From Rhynchopus euleeides (lineage: Eukaryota > Euglenozoa > Diplonemea > Diplonemida > Diplonemidae), in the NCBI GenBank assembly GCA_963210315.1, contig OY723245.1, positions 310,001-374,000 of the forward strand: a stretch of DNA of 64,000 nucleotides, written 5' to 3'. The notes under the pieces are model-generated. The model saw only the letters and a list, made by a program, of their open reading frames with translations, was not told the origin of the DNA and did not search any database. The position numbers were made by a program, and so were the translations under genes. Positions 10,762 to 21,955 of the stretch are shown here, piece after piece. How positions within the stretch are numbered: position 1 is the stretch's first letter; each line of letters opens with the position of its first letter.

Positions 10762-11565
10762 TTATGACTTCCACGGCGCACCCGCCGTGCCTGCTCTGCT
10801 GAGCCGGTAGTTAAAACGGGTAAAACTGGCCGCCCTGCTCCTGCCGTACTCCAGGTTGTTAAGCTTGTAATCCAGGCGGCGCTGCATGCGTGCCACATCG
10901 TGGCCAAGACCACCTGTCTGACGCATCTCTCGTGAGGCTCTGCTCGACAGCCGCATCTCCAGATCAGCCGTGTCGGAGTGTGGGTTCTTCAGAGGCTTGA
11001 AGAACTCCGGGTGAACTTCGTGCAGAATTTTCTCATGCGACCGGGGCTCGGGAGCATTGTCATCGCCGAATATATTTGTCGTCGCCGGGTCTGGGGCGCG
11101 CTCTCTCCAAGACTGCAGCTTGAGTGAAGCATTCCGGGGCCTTGTCTGCAGCAGGTGGCGCAGGCGGTTCTGCGCTGCATTCAGTTTGCGCGCAGCCTTC
11201 ATGGCAACGGCAGGGGCTGACCTCCCCATCATGTCCAGACGCGTGCGGATCTTCAAGCTGTGCTTCTTGTCATCTCTCCGCTCATACCGAAACTCATCTT
11301 CCGGCGTGAAGAATTTGGTTTTCAGACGAACCGTCAGGTCGAAGGTCTGCAGACGTTCCAGCTGGTCCTTCTCGAGATGCGCATTCCCGGCAGTCACACT
11401 CCTCCGCAGGTGGTGGGCTTTCCCTTCGATGTGAACCTTTTCCGCCGCTGTCCGTGAGGGGCGTCGTATCTCACCACCGAGCCTCCCCAGCGAATTCCAC
11501 CGCTGAGCGATATAGAGCGGTCCATTCCAGGCGCTCCGCGCTCCTGGCTGTTTTGCCAGAAACAT
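10762..11565 (-). CDS. Basic protein of unknown function
   Basis: One exon, 267 residues. The start ATG (11563-11565) lies 15 bases after TTTATTCTGCAG, a clear acceptor-like site ending at 11581. The frame upstream of that site is therefore leader or intergenic. The protein is Arg/Lys-rich and low in hydrophobic segments, with no membrane helix. The N-terminus (MFLAKQPGARSAWNG) could be a mitochondrial presequence. A central segment LQTFDLTVRLKTKFFTPEDE and a helical part with repeated ARKLNAAQNRLRHL-like sequence are visible. No family was recognised. Confidence 0.7.
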   Translation of the reverse strand: MFLAKQPGARSAWNGPLYIAQRWNSLGRLGGEIRRPSRTAAEKVHIEGKAHHLRRSVTAGNAHLEKDQLERLQTFDLTVRLKTKFFTPEDEFRYERRDDKKHSLKIRTRLDMMGRSAPAVAMKAARKLNAAQNRLRHLLQTRPRNASLKLQSWRERAPDPATTNIFGDDNAPEPRSHEKILHEVHPEFFKPLKNPHSDTADLEMRLSSRASREMRQTGGLGHDVARMQRRLDYKLNNLEYGRSRAASFTRFNYRLSRAGTAGAPWKS

Positions 11566-12417
11566 CACAACCGCACCCCCCTGCAGAATAAAAGGGTGGT
11601 GTGGTCGGGGTGTGGATTGTTTTGTTTTGTTTGTGCGCCAAATCCGGGCAAAACAAAAGCAACTCCGCAGCCTGATGAGGAGGTTGCATTTGTTGCCCAA
11701 GCGCTGCCTACTATCTTTTTGACACTGACAGGAGACCTGTTGCAGTTAAAAACAGCCGCGGAATTGACCACCCCACACATGCAAGCAGCAACACGGAGGA
11801 GGGAGGTGGTGGGGCAGGGGGATGTGTGATTTTGCAGAAGGCCCCCCGCTAAAGAAAAAGGAAACCCGCCTGCATTGTCCGCACAAAACAACTGCTACAG
11901 CCGATGAGGAGGAGGGGGTGGGGGAGGCTTGAACTTTGAGCAGCGCAATACACTCGATTCTTCTTGATACCCCCTCCCCCGCCTTCCCTCCCTGCCCCCT
12001 GCACACACCACATGTCTAAATCCCGCCGGTGAGGGGGGGGGGGGTGGGGGGTGGGGTGGGCGGGGGAACGTCCGTGAGGGCTTCTACACAAAAAAAGGGG
12101 CGGTTCGTTCTGAAGATGGGGGATACAGTGGGATGGGGATTAGCTCAGGACAGAGGGGAGAATGGTACACACACAACACACACACACCCAAACAATGGAT
12201 CTGGTGCCGCACCGGCGGGTGGGGAGGTCCGGGGCTTCTACACAGAAAAACAGAAAAGCTGCAGCCCGTTTCGCCCTGGGGGCCCGCGAAATTCGGGGGG
12301 AGGGCACAAACACCGGGGTTTCATGTTTGGCACATCCGGTGCGATTATTTTTTTGAGGGGGGGTGACATGCAGGGTTCCCCCCCCCCCCACCCCCCATCC
12401 CCCTCCTCTGAACATCA
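11566..12417. other. Intergenic region
   Basis: About 850 bases with G-rich and C-rich tracts (12029-12060, 12378-12405) and no supported gene. A minus-strand frame over 11565-11891 is rejected as low complexity. Confidence 0.5.
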
Positions 12418-14397
12418 TCAGGACAAACGGTTCCCGGCAGGAAGGGCACTGCCCACCCCCGCCACATCACTGCCGTCCACCAGGTTCCGCCGTGAATCCT
12501 CATACTCCTTGAGGAAGTTCTGCCAGTAGCCGCGCCTGGGGCTCCCACGCCGGGGGCTGCCGCCAGCACCACCCAACGCCTCCGCCTGAAGCAGGGCAGC
12601 ATGCTGCTGCTGCTGCTGCGCCAGGGGGGAGGGCGGTGTTGGCAACCCGTATCGCGGCCGCGGTGGGGAGTACCTTGCCAGCTCGTGCCTGCCTGCCTTG
12701 GTGTGTGCGGCAGCGATCTTGACTGCTGCTGAAGGGGGGCGTTGCCGAGGCGCCGCCTGCGGCGCCGCCGGGGCGGCGCGGGGAGAGGCGCGCGCGGCGG
12801 CAGCCACCGCCACAGCCTCCGCAGTGGCGGTGACCCGCCGCACGGCGGCGGCAGCCGCGGCAGAGGCGGTGATGCGCGGCGACGGGCGTGCGGCAGCCTC
12901 GCCGTGGAGGAGGACGTCGTCCGCAGGGATGCGGAAGCTGTGCACCTCGCGCACCTCGCGCTGCTGCTGCAGGGCGGCAGCAGCCGCGGGCGGGGGCGGG
13001 GCGGAGTGGGGTGTGGGAGGCGTGTGCGGCGTGTGGGGTGCAGCGGGGGGTGGCTGTGCCACGAGGGTGCGGCGCGCCTTCCGCTCGTCGAGGACGACGC
13101 GCTGCTCGCCCTCCGCCAGGCAGCGCACCACACGCTGGGCCTGGTTGCGGACAGGGCTGAGGTGGCGCAGCGGAGTGGGCTCTGCCACCGGAGGCTCGGG
13201 CTGTGGTGGCGGCGGCGGCGGGGAAGGCGGGCGGGGCGAGGCTGCCCGCGGGGAGGCTGCCATCATCTGCACAGCGGTGCGCAGCATCTCCGCAGCACGC
13301 TCCGCCGCTGCCTCCGCCCGGGCACGCTCGCCGTGCGCCTCTGCGGCAGCGCTGAGGGCGATGTTCGTCCGCCGCGCCACCTCCGCCGCCTTCTGCCGCT
13401 CGTGGTAGGCACGCCTCGCCGCATCCGCATCAAGCACCTGCGGGGGTGGGGGCTGCGGCGGCAGCGGCAGCGGCGGAGGTGGCGGAGGCCTGGATATCGG
13501 GGGCGGCGGCGGCGGATCCACCGGCATGACATGCGGCGTGGTCCCCCTGTCCTCCGTCCGCACCCGCGGCGTCGGCGGGAGCGAAGTCGACGCAATCGAC
13601 GCCGCCGACACCATCCCCTGCATTGGCGCCTCCGCCGGCCCATGCAACTCCGACCCCACCTGCACCCCCGCATCGACTATCACAACACCACGCGCCACCG
13701 ACGCCTCCGGCGTCGGCGGCGCCGCCGGAGGCGTCCTCCTCGACACAGGCTGCGACGCCACCTCCTCCACCACCTGCGGCGGCAAGGGCGGGTGCGGCCG
13801 CACCATACCTTCCCTGGGCACCCGCCGCACCTGGCTGGCACCCTGCGGGATGGGCATCGCTGCCAGGGGGGGCGGGTGCATCGCATACCGCGGCACCCCC
13901 GCACTGCCCCGCGCACGCGGGGTGCCACGGTGACGCCTCTCCTCCACAGGCACCACAAGCTCAGGCCCGGGGTAGGGCGGCACGAACACTGCGGCAATTT
14001 TCCCGCCATGCAGGTCAGGCGGCGTCTCGATGCTGTCCTCAGAGGCATCCTGCGTCTCGGATGCGGTATACACCCACGGGGAACGCATGCTCTTCCGGTC
14101 TAGCGTGTGTTCGGTGCGGCGGTACAGCTCGCGCAGCCCAGCTCCATCAGGGTTCGGATCGGTCCCTCCACGGCTGGCATCGCCATGCACCCAATTGGAA
14201 CTCTCCTCAGTGGTGGTGGGGGTGGTGGTGTTGTCAGCACCGTTGGCAGAGCTGCTGAATTCCGAGTCATGGTGGCGGTGCCGGTGGTGGTGCCGGCGGT
14301 GCCCGGGGAGCAGAGTGCCGCGCGGCGGGGCGGCCTCGCGCGAGCACTTCTTGCAGACGCGCGCCCCGTGGGGGCACAGCTGTGTGCGGATGGCCAT
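12418..14397 (-). CDS. Proline-rich low-complexity protein
   Basis: One exon of 659 residues. The ATG at 14395-14397 is used; the frame is open one codon further, but that codon is GTG. The N-terminus has a compact Cys/His cluster (CPHGARVCKKCSREA) followed by a His-rich stretch (GHRRHHHRHRHHDSEF). The middle is Pro-rich, with runs of 5-7 prolines and SPRAASPRPPSP-type repeats. A helical Ala/Glu/Arg segment lies near residues 330-375, and further low-complexity Ala/Pro follows. The C-terminus is less biased (GYWQNFLKEYEDSRRNL). It is probably a scaffold with a small metal-binding head. No family was recognised. The long plus-strand frame opposite (12742-14103) is its shadow. Confidence 0.65.
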   Translation of the reverse strand: MAIRTQLCPHGARVCKKCSREAAPPRGTLLPGHRRHHHRHRHHDSEFSSSANGADNTTTPTTTEESSNWVHGDASRGGTDPNPDGAGLRELYRRTEHTLDRKSMRSPWVYTASETQDASEDSIETPPDLHGGKIAAVFVPPYPGPELVVPVEERRHRGTPRARGSAGVPRYAMHPPPLAAMPIPQGASQVRRVPREGMVRPHPPLPPQVVEEVASQPVSRRTPPAAPPTPEASVARGVVIVDAGVQVGSELHGPAEAPMQGMVSAASIASTSLPPTPRVRTEDRGTTPHVMPVDPPPPPPISRPPPPPPLPLPPQPPPPQVLDADAARRAYHERQKAAEVARRTNIALSAAAEAHGERARAEAAAERAAEMLRTAVQMMAASPRAASPRPPSPPPPPPQPEPPVAEPTPLRHLSPVRNQAQRVVRCLAEGEQRVVLDERKARRTLVAQPPPAAPHTPHTPPTPHSAPPPPAAAAALQQQREVREVHSFRIPADDVLLHGEAAARPSPRITASAAAAAAVRRVTATAEAVAVAAAARASPRAAPAAPQAAPRQRPPSAAVKIAAAHTKAGRHELARYSPPRPRYGLPTPPSPLAQQQQQHAALLQAEALGGAGGSPRRGSPRRGYWQNFLKEYEDSRRNLVDGSDVAGVGSALPAGNRLS

Positions 14398-14689
14398 CAC
14401 GCCATCACAGCACCCCCCACCCTAGAGGGTAGCCTTGCGGGCAGCACCCCAGACCCCCTCTTCCCCCTCCTGCGGTGGTGGGGTGGTGTCTCGTGTCAGG
14501 CAACGGTGTGTGTGTACGTCGTGCTGTGTTGTGTGTTGGGTGGGGGGGGCGGGGACCCCCTTCGTGTAAGGGGTATGGCGGAGGCTTCACTTGGGGGCAG
14601 GCAGCTGGGGGGGGTGGTTTTTCGTTCGAGCCTTCTTGCCCCTCCTCCACCCCACCCACCCCCCTGACACCCCAACTCACCCCGGCCTC

Positions 14690-15874
14690 TTATTCTTCTG
14701 CGTCCAGCTCTGCCGCACCAGCAGTCGCCTGATCCAGCAGCTGGGGTTTCACGACAATGTCGTGGAGCGTTGCGGCTGTGAGGTACACCGCCTCCTCGCT
14801 CCGAGCACGCACGAAGTGGAAGAGCCCATCCGCATGGATGTTGACCTGCAGCTTCTGTGCCATGATATTCACGGCAACGAATGACTGGTTCTGGGTTGTC
14901 CCCAGGCTGGAGGTGATCCCGTTGGACAGCAGTTTCGGGTCCTGCATGACGTGCAGCGCCTTCGTGATGTTAAGCAGCTCAGTGGGCTGCCACTTCGCCC
15001 ACATGTTGGTGACGTGGTACCCCAGGAACATCACGTCATCCGGGTTGGGCAGAGAGGCGCCCAGCGGGCCCGCATACTCCTTGTCGCACGCCAGGGCGCG
15101 CTGCACCATCCGCGCGAAGCAGCGGCTCGCCTTCCGGAGGTGCCTCTCCGACACCTCCGCCATCCCACGCGTCCCCACCACCACCTTCCCGGAGCACCAC
15201 AGCACAAAGTGGTTCCCGTTGTGGTCGGTGTGCTCCAGCCGTTTGTGCATTGCCAGGAACCTCACATTCCAGAGCCACTTGCAGAGCCGGGATGTGTTGA
15301 CAGTCACACCGATGTGATACGCCGCCTGGATTAGGAAAATGCGTGGCGGCTTCACATCCAGCTTCCACGGATAGGTCTCCTCCTGAACTGCGGCAGGCGC
15401 AGCCTCCGCAACACTCTGCGGTGTCAGCGGCGCAGGAGGCGGCGCCACACCACCAGGACTGGACGGCTCTGGCGCCGCAAACGACATGGCATCGATATCC
15501 GACAAGGCGCGCTGCGGCGGTTCAAAAACCCCTCCATGCACCGCCTCCCCGCCTGGGACACCTGCCGGCTCCCCCACCTCCGCCACTGAGGCACCCTGCA
15601 GCAGCGCGCCAAGGTCCAGCCCCCCCAGGGGCTGCGGCTGCTGCTGCTGCGGCTCAGGCGGGCCCTCCCTGCGCCGCTTCGCGGCTGGTGCCCCGCCTTC
15701 ATCTGGGGTCTGCCCCTGCTGCTGCCCGCCCTCCTGCGGGTTCCACGCAAAGGAGAGCAGATCTTCAAGGTCCCCCTCGTCCTCCTGCGTCTTGGTCTGC
15801 TCCTCCACAGCCGGGGCATCGCCCCACACATTGCCCAGGTCTGCGTCGAGATCGTCCAGGTCGAAGTCAGCCAT
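14690..15874 (-). CDS. Divergent TATA-binding-protein-like factor
   Basis: One exon, 394 residues, ATG at 15872-15874. Residues 1-170 are acidic, Gln- and Pro-rich, with short hydrophobic patches (FDLDDLDADLGNVWG, LEDLLSFAW) and a basic AAKRRREG cluster that could be a nuclear signal; this looks like an activation-type region. Residues about 180-385 show two related halves. Half one has VLWCSGKVVVGTRG followed by a helix ending ARMVQRAL, matching the FSSGKMVCTGAK...ARVVQ pattern of TBP. Half two has VNIMAQKLQVNIHADGLFHF, then a helix ending TLHDIVVKP. The DNA-inserting Phe pairs of classical TBP are not obvious. Kinetoplastids are known to use a very divergent TBP (TRF4). The family call is tentative. 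Confidence 0.5.
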   Translation of the reverse strand: MADFDLDDLDADLGNVWGDAPAVEEQTKTQEDEGDLEDLLSFAWNPQEGGQQQGQTPDEGGAPAAKRRREGPPEPQQQQPQPLGGLDLGALLQGASVAEVGEPAGVPGGEAVHGGVFEPPQRALSDIDAMSFAAPEPSSPGGVAPPPAPLTPQSVAEAAPAAVQEETYPWKLDVKPPRIFLIQAAYHIGVTVNTSRLCKWLWNVRFLAMHKRLEHTDHNGNHFVLWCSGKVVVGTRGMAEVSERHLRKASRCFARMVQRALACDKEYAGPLGASLPNPDDVMFLGYHVTNMWAKWQPTELLNITKALHVMQDPKLLSNGITSSLGTTQNQSFVAVNIMAQKLQVNIHADGLFHFVRARSEEAVYLTAATLHDIVVKPQLLDQATAGAAELDAEE

Positions 15875-18646
15875 GGCGAGGGTTTGGAACAGGAGCAGGA
15901 GGCAGGTGTCTCTGCCCCCCCCCTCCCCGTCCCCCGACAGGTCGGGAACGGTGGGTGGGTGGGGGAACCCGACCCTACAGCTCGGGATTGGGGGAGGGGA
16001 GGGGGGGGTGGCAATGGCGGTGGTTTGGCAGGGGAGAGGGAAGAATTTTGGCGCGCCGAACAGCAATAAATTGTACCCCAGGGTTGGGTGGGGGATTGGG
16101 GGCGTTGGGGGTTTGTGGGGTTGGAGCTCCATGGGGGAGCCGTGCGCTTCCGTTCCTCGCGCCCGCGTGAGTGTTTCTCAGGCCCCCAGCCATGTCTACT
16201 GCAGTGCAGGGGCGGGGGGGGGAGGGAGGGGATGCTCGGATGCGGGGAGAGAGGCGCCAAATGGTGGCCTTGCTTCCTCTCCAGGGATCCAGCCAGCCAC
16301 CCTCTGAGCCCCTTCGGCATCTGTGATTCTGTTGCAACACCCCTCCCCTTCCGGCACCAGGGTGTGTTTCGGTTCGTCCTTTGAACAGTTAGGGACAGTC
16401 CAGCAGCTCCACCACCACCTATCCATGGCCCTTCTTCACGCACATGGCTCGGACCCGACAGCGGCGGAATGCAACCGGCTGGGGTGGGGAGGAGGTGGTG
16501 GTGCCCGCTTTGAGCTCACGTGTTGTTGTTGCTGTTGTTGTTTTTTTTTTTTGGCATTTCACGACCACCTGCGATGGAGAGACGACAGGCAGTGACATGC
16601 ACAGGTATATTTTCCGGAGAGAATTGCCAAAAAAGAACAAGCACTCAACAAGAGAGGGTGTGGCGGTTTGGTGCAGGAGCATTTATCGAGCAAACGAAAG
16701 GATGTTGCCGAAGGCGTTGCCAGGGATGCCGTGTGTCATTGCGTAGTTACACGCGTTGCTTGTGCGGAGGAGAAAAGCAACGGCAGAAGCAAACGTAGAA
16801 ATTGCAGGTTGTCGTGCGTCGTTTGCGCGTCGCTCGTGCGGATTTCATGGACAATATAACAATGTTTTTCCGGCAACGCCATGAACGAGAAAGAGTTTGA
16901 ATCTGAGGGGGAGATGTCGCGACCCTCGCACCCCTCCACCCCCCACCCACCCCCCCTCCCTCCGCCGCAGGGCACCACACAGAGCAGAGATCAGAGCAGG
17001 AGTACACTAGCCCTCTGACATACGAGGCGTCCAGGGCATACACTGCATACACCAAGCCTCTTTCTTACTCGGATACTTTTTCCCGTTGAAAAAGACGCTC
17101 GCAAAATGAATATACATTGCACGACGCAGGAGTCGGGGGGGTCTCGGGGACTCGGGCACCCAACGACTACGCTAAATGTGCCCACAATAGCTTTGCCTCC
17201 CCACCCCACCCCACCCCACCCCACCAGTTCCGCTGACAAACTGTGTACAGGCGAGAATTTTTTTTGTTGAAAACAGCGGACGAGCACCGGAGGGACGGCG
17301 CTCTCTCTCGAGAGCATAACGTCCAGATACACCACACGACGTACTCCCACAAAGCCACAAAAGGGCGGGATATTTGTATCTCCACACGCACTTGTACCTC
17401 CGTACACGACGCACAAGTCAACGAGATAACTAGATACTAGATTGATGCGCCTAAACAGCGTTTTTAACTTCTGATAGAAGGGGTCTCAGACGCACCATAG
17501 ACGGTTGACGAGTGGATTAACAATGATACGCCTATTCGAGTGATCACTCGCCAGAGGCCCAGTTAAAAACCAACTTGGTACTTTGCTCGTCAAAGTCGAA
17601 GCCAGGCGCCGTGATCTGCTCCGGGAGGGGGTGGGGAGCCATTTCTGTCGAGAAGGAGTCAGTCAGAGTGAGAGAGAGCAGTGAATAACTGACACACACA
17701 TCTTCACACCCCCTTCTCTTCACTCAACTTGCACGTGGTGTCCCAGGGGCCGAGTGAGGGTGGACCGGCCGTGTGGTGTGACCAGCATGCATGCCTGTGT
17801 GTGGCAGACCAGTTCCTTCTGGGATGCAAGGGATGGACAACTCCGGTGGGGGGGGATGGGGGGGTCTGAGAAATCTGAAACAGCAGCCTCTTGAATAGAG
17901 TCTTCGTGGGGCACCAAATATTCTATTTTGAGGCCGAAAGACAACCCTGGGCGGGGTAGGTGGATGGGGGAGGTGTTGATTCCGATATTCTTTGTGTAGG
18001 AGTGGGCGGGGGCGTCTCCCCAGAAGCATGCAGAAAAACCGAGGAACCTCATCGAGTTAGGAGACAGGCTGACACAGCACTGACACTGAGCGGAGACTAG
18101 ACTCTTTGATGCACCACCAGCCACAACCGCCTGGCATGAGTGACGAGAACTGACGAACACTGCCAGGCGTGTGACGTGCACAACTGAACACCCCCTTCTT
18201 TGTATTTTCCAACGATTCATCCGACTCGGTTTGCAGGTGAATGCAGGAGGATGAATCCCTCTTCGTTTCAAAGAGCAATCGACGCATGCCAATTGACAGA
18301 CACTGTTGAGAGCCAGACTACTACTGTACAGGCCTATTCCATCTTCCATCCCATTGACGCCCGTTTCCCCAAACATAGCAGGGCGGGCTGATTGACGAGC
18401 GCCTAGTCCTCTCTCCACGGCCCCGTGGACTTGAGAGCAAAGCTGGAAGCCTCGGGAACAGAACGGGGAAGCAAGAGGCAGACCATCATTAGCAGGCATT
18501 GAGCCAGTGGGGGGGAGGGGGGGCGCGTTTTGATTGTCGAGAGTGAAGGCAAAGGCAAGTCTCCCAGAGCCAGTGGGGGATGGGGTGGGTGGGCCTGCAT
18601 GACGATTTCAACCCCCCCCCCTGTTTTGGGTGCCGATTTCAGATCC
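15875..18646. other. 2.8-kb gene-poor stretch
   Basis: Between the TBP-like gene and the fucose gene no normal coding sequence is supported. Minus-strand frames such as 17720-18499 lack any family feature, and no GTATG-type donor was noticed between 17643 and 18640. A CCCCA pentamer run lies at about 17208-17225 and poly-T/A tracts near 16530-16552. The only hint of a gene is the 32-codon frame at 17544-17642. Confidence 0.5.
17544..17642 (-). CDS. Possible micro-ORF (32 residues)
   Basis: An ATG at 17640-17642 opens a 32-residue frame that ends in TGA. It begins two bases after TCCTTCTCGACAG, which looks like a spliced-leader acceptor. The peptide (MAPHPLPEQITAPGFDFDEQ, then STKLVFNWASGE) is of balanced, soluble composition, unlike the surrounding frames. 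No upstream exon could be found, so it is either a tiny gene or chance. No family is known to me. Confidence 0.2.
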   Translation of the reverse strand: MAPHPLPEQITAPGFDFDEQSTKLVFNWASGE

Positions 18647-21600
18647 TCACCGTGGGGACTTGTCGTCGGGGCCAGGAACGTCCACCTCCACCACCAAGCC
18701 TTCGCTGTCGATCTCGACGTCGTAGAAACGGAGAGCCGCACCGCCGTCGACCGTGTCAGAGAGTGCCTGTGTGGGGTGTAATGGCCATGAGCCTGCAGTG
18801 GCAGGTGCATACCTTGAGCTTGTCTGACATGTTCGGCTCGCGTGTGATCAGCAGCATGAACCCGCCGCCGCCAGCACCGCCGAGGGTGTAACCCAGGAGA
18901 TGATCCGTCCATACAGCGATGGCCTGCGAAGCGGCAATGCGATACACAACAGGGTGGGGGCTTGGGGCAGAGGCAATCAGGATGCAGGGGACGGGGGGTG
19001 TGGAGGGGGCGTTTTGCCTGGATATGTGCCCTCTGCCCCCTGCCCCCTGTCCCCTGTCCCCGCCCCGCACAGCTCTCCGGGGGCAACCCGGCGGCATACC
19101 TTTGGGACGAGAAGCGGCTCGACCCCTGTCCCCGCCATGCGCTGCTTCTGGTTCCAATACCTGCTGACGCACTCCCCGATAGCCGGGAGGTCCTCCCGCT
19201 TGAAAGCCTCAGTCAGGACAGCCGCGTTGTTCCGCAGGTCTGCAACGGTCGACACCACCTCTGGCAGGCGCGCTGCCCATCTGCGGAGCACGCCCTGCAG
19301 CAGGTTGCGCGCCAGGCGCGCACGCCCCGTGTAAACGAGGCACATGTGGGAGCTGAGGTGCGCGAGGAAGCGCGACCCCACGGGCAGCGTCTCCGTCAGC
19401 ACCTTCAGCGGGAGGCTGGGGGCGGAACGGCACGCCTTGACGCCGCCGAAGAACCCGCCCACCTGGTCCTGCCAGCCGCCACCGGAGGTGAGCAGCTGCT
19501 CCAGGCGCAGCACCGCGTGCACCAGGGACGCCCTCCCGTAGTCCCGCCCCATGGCGGTGGCGACGGCCATCAGCAACACGCCCCCCAAGATGGAGCTGCC
19601 GCCGAGGCCCGAGCCCACAGGCAGTGTGGAGGAGGTGCGGATCTCGAGCCCGCCGCCCAGGTTGCGCAGCTGCGTCTGCAGCGGGGGGCCCCGCACGTCG
19701 ATGATGTGCAGCGCCACCAGCGCTGCTTTGAGAATCGCAGCCGGCGCCTGCGGCGAGCTGAAGTCCAGCATGCCCTGCATGTCTGTCACCACCACCTCGG
19801 CGTCGGTCCACAGCCTCAGGATGGGCTGCTCGAGGCGGCGTGCGTAGGCCTGCAGGGGCTGCACCCCGTTGACCTTGATGGCTGCGTTGACAACCACGCC
19901 TCCCGTCTCGAAGCTGACAGGCGGAGTGTCGGTCCATCCACCCGCCAGGTCGATGCGTGCCGGTGCCGCTGCGCGGACCCACTGCCCGACAGGGGGCTGT
20001 GCCGCTGCCGTGTAGGCGATGAACTGTGTGGCGGAGTCGACGCACCGTGCGGTGATGGCGGCCGCAGCGCCCTCGTAGTGGCGTGCGGCTCGGATGAGTG
20101 ATTCGGGGGTGGCCAGCCAGCAGGCACGCTCGTCTGCGAGGGCAGCCACCCATGCAAGCTTGCCGTCGTCTGAGCCGTCCCATCTCTGGATGGCCTGCAG
20201 GGCGGGCAGCCACCGAGGGTTGCGTGCAGGGCCTGAGCGGAGGCCGCCGCGGCCACGTGCTGCGTATGCCAGGAAGTCTGCGATGGAGTGCAGCACACGC
20301 GACACACGCTGCAGCGGGGACCGCGTCAGGATGGCGTCGAGCGCCTCCAGCACCGAGGTGACAGGGGTGGCGGGGGAGACGGCGAGGCGGGAGAGCGGGT
20401 CGGCGACGGAAACATCGACGCCCTCTGTGAGGGCGGTGGTGACGAGGTGGAGGTCGATTGCGTCGCAGAGGCGCATCGTGTCCAGCTGTTCCAGCTGGCC
20501 CCGCAGCTGCTGCTCGCGCTCCTCGTCGAACAGTAGGTGTGCCACACCCGCCTCCACACGCTGCGTGCACTCGGGGGAGAGCTCCGACGTGGGCACGACG
20601 TCTGACGACACCGCACCCCAGTGCGTGCCGTCGGGCACCTGTGTCCCTGCCGGCACATAGCAGTGGTAGATGCGGCAGTTGCTCCCCACCCGCACGCCCT
20701 CGCCCAGGCGGGAGCAGGTGACCAGGCTGCCCTCCCCCACCACAACATTCTCCCCCAGCCACGAGCGGAAGGCCACTGCCGACGCAGCCACAGCCGCGGA
20801 GGTCGGGATGCTGCAGCTCTCGACGCCGTTGCTGCCGTCGGGGTGCAGCACAGGATCGCGGTGGGCTGCGCGGCGCAGGCGCAGCGCCGCCCGCAGCCAC
20901 TCCGGCGGCGACGTGGGGTACATGAAGAAAAAGGGCGGGAAGGAGGGAATCGCCGCCTGCACCGCCACACCAGACAGCGTCTGCACCAGCGACCGCCTCG
21001 CCTCCGCCGACAGATTCGACGACCTCTGCCCCGCCCCCGCCCCACTCAACGCACCCCTGCCGTACGCTGTGCATGCCTGGATCACATCCAGATACAGGTT
21101 GAGCCGCGCAGGGCTGGACGCCGAGTCAGAGCCATGGTACGTGCACGCATCAAACGGCGACGTCGTGTGCAGCGCCAGGAAGGCCTCCGCTGCCTTGGGA
21201 CACATGCGGACCACCGGCGCCACCACCAGCACCTGCCCGTTGAACACCAAACCTGCCGCCTCCGCCCCAGCCTCCCCTGGGGCATACACCACATCCGTGA
21301 TCGCCTGCTCAGGGCCGACAGTGTAAACCCCGTGACACGACGCCGACTCCACCGGCGCTGGCAGCGCCAGAGCCGTAATCCCCGCCAGCGGCGGCTGCAC
21401 CCCAGCCACCTGCGCTGCGAAGGGCGACGCAAACCCGGGCGGGACATGCAGAACCCACTCCGTCGAACACACCCACAGGGCGGGGCCTGGGTCTGCGAGG
21501 CGCTGCAGGTTGAGGAGGGTCAGCTCCGCGTTGCAGGCGCCGCCGGTGGCGAGGGCGCAGGCAGGGCCGAGGGGGAGGGGCGCAAAGGCCTTGCCGAGGC

Positions 21601-21955
21601 TGCTGCCCCCCGCCTCGCAGCGCGACACGCCGCACAGCAGCACCGCCACCCGCCACCCGCTGAACACATGGCAGAGCAGGTTGCCGCTGTGGCTGCGGGT
21701 CGATATCTGCTCTGCGACATGCAGCACAGCGTTCAGCGCTGCACCCCCACTCCCCACCGACTGCTCTGGCCTGTTTGCATCCTCCGTGAATGGGTCCGGC
21801 ACAGGGATGATGAGGGTTGCCGTGCTGATGCCCAGCTGCTCCGCCCACTTGGGGCTGGCCTGGCGCCGTGTCTCCAGCTGGTCGGCGAAGAACGACGTGT
21901 CGGCGCGCCGCCCGCTGCTGATGGCGACAATGTCCCACATCGCTGCACCAGCCAT
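18647..21955 (-). CDS. FKP: Bifunctional L-fucokinase / GDP-fucose pyrophosphorylase
   Basis: Three exons, 19100-21955, 18813-18923 and 18647-18766, give 1028 residues. The introns (176 and 46 bases, donors GTATGCC and GTATGCA) fall between codons. The N-terminal half matches the GDP-fucose pyrophosphorylase domain: MWDIVAISSGRRA, the VPDPF strand and GSGGAALNAV. The C-terminal part from about residue 665 is a GHMP kinase: RIDLAGGWTDTPP, the ATP loop PVGSGLGGSSILGG (about 778-793), GGGWQDQVGG, and YTLGGAGGGGFMLL encoded by exon 2. Exon 2 restores the final conserved GHMP motif, which confirms the splice model. The enzyme salvages free L-fucose to GDP-fucose for glycosylation, as in plant FKGP and Bacteroides Fkp. 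It is expected in the cytosol. Confidence 0.95.

Noticed and set aside
12742..14103. 453-codon plus-strand frame opposite the Pro-rich gene
   Set aside because: Almost only Arg, Gly and His; a mirror of proline codons.
17720..18499. 259-codon minus-strand frame
   Set aside because: Overlaps a lower-G/C stretch; no domain and no GTATG donor to link it to other exons.
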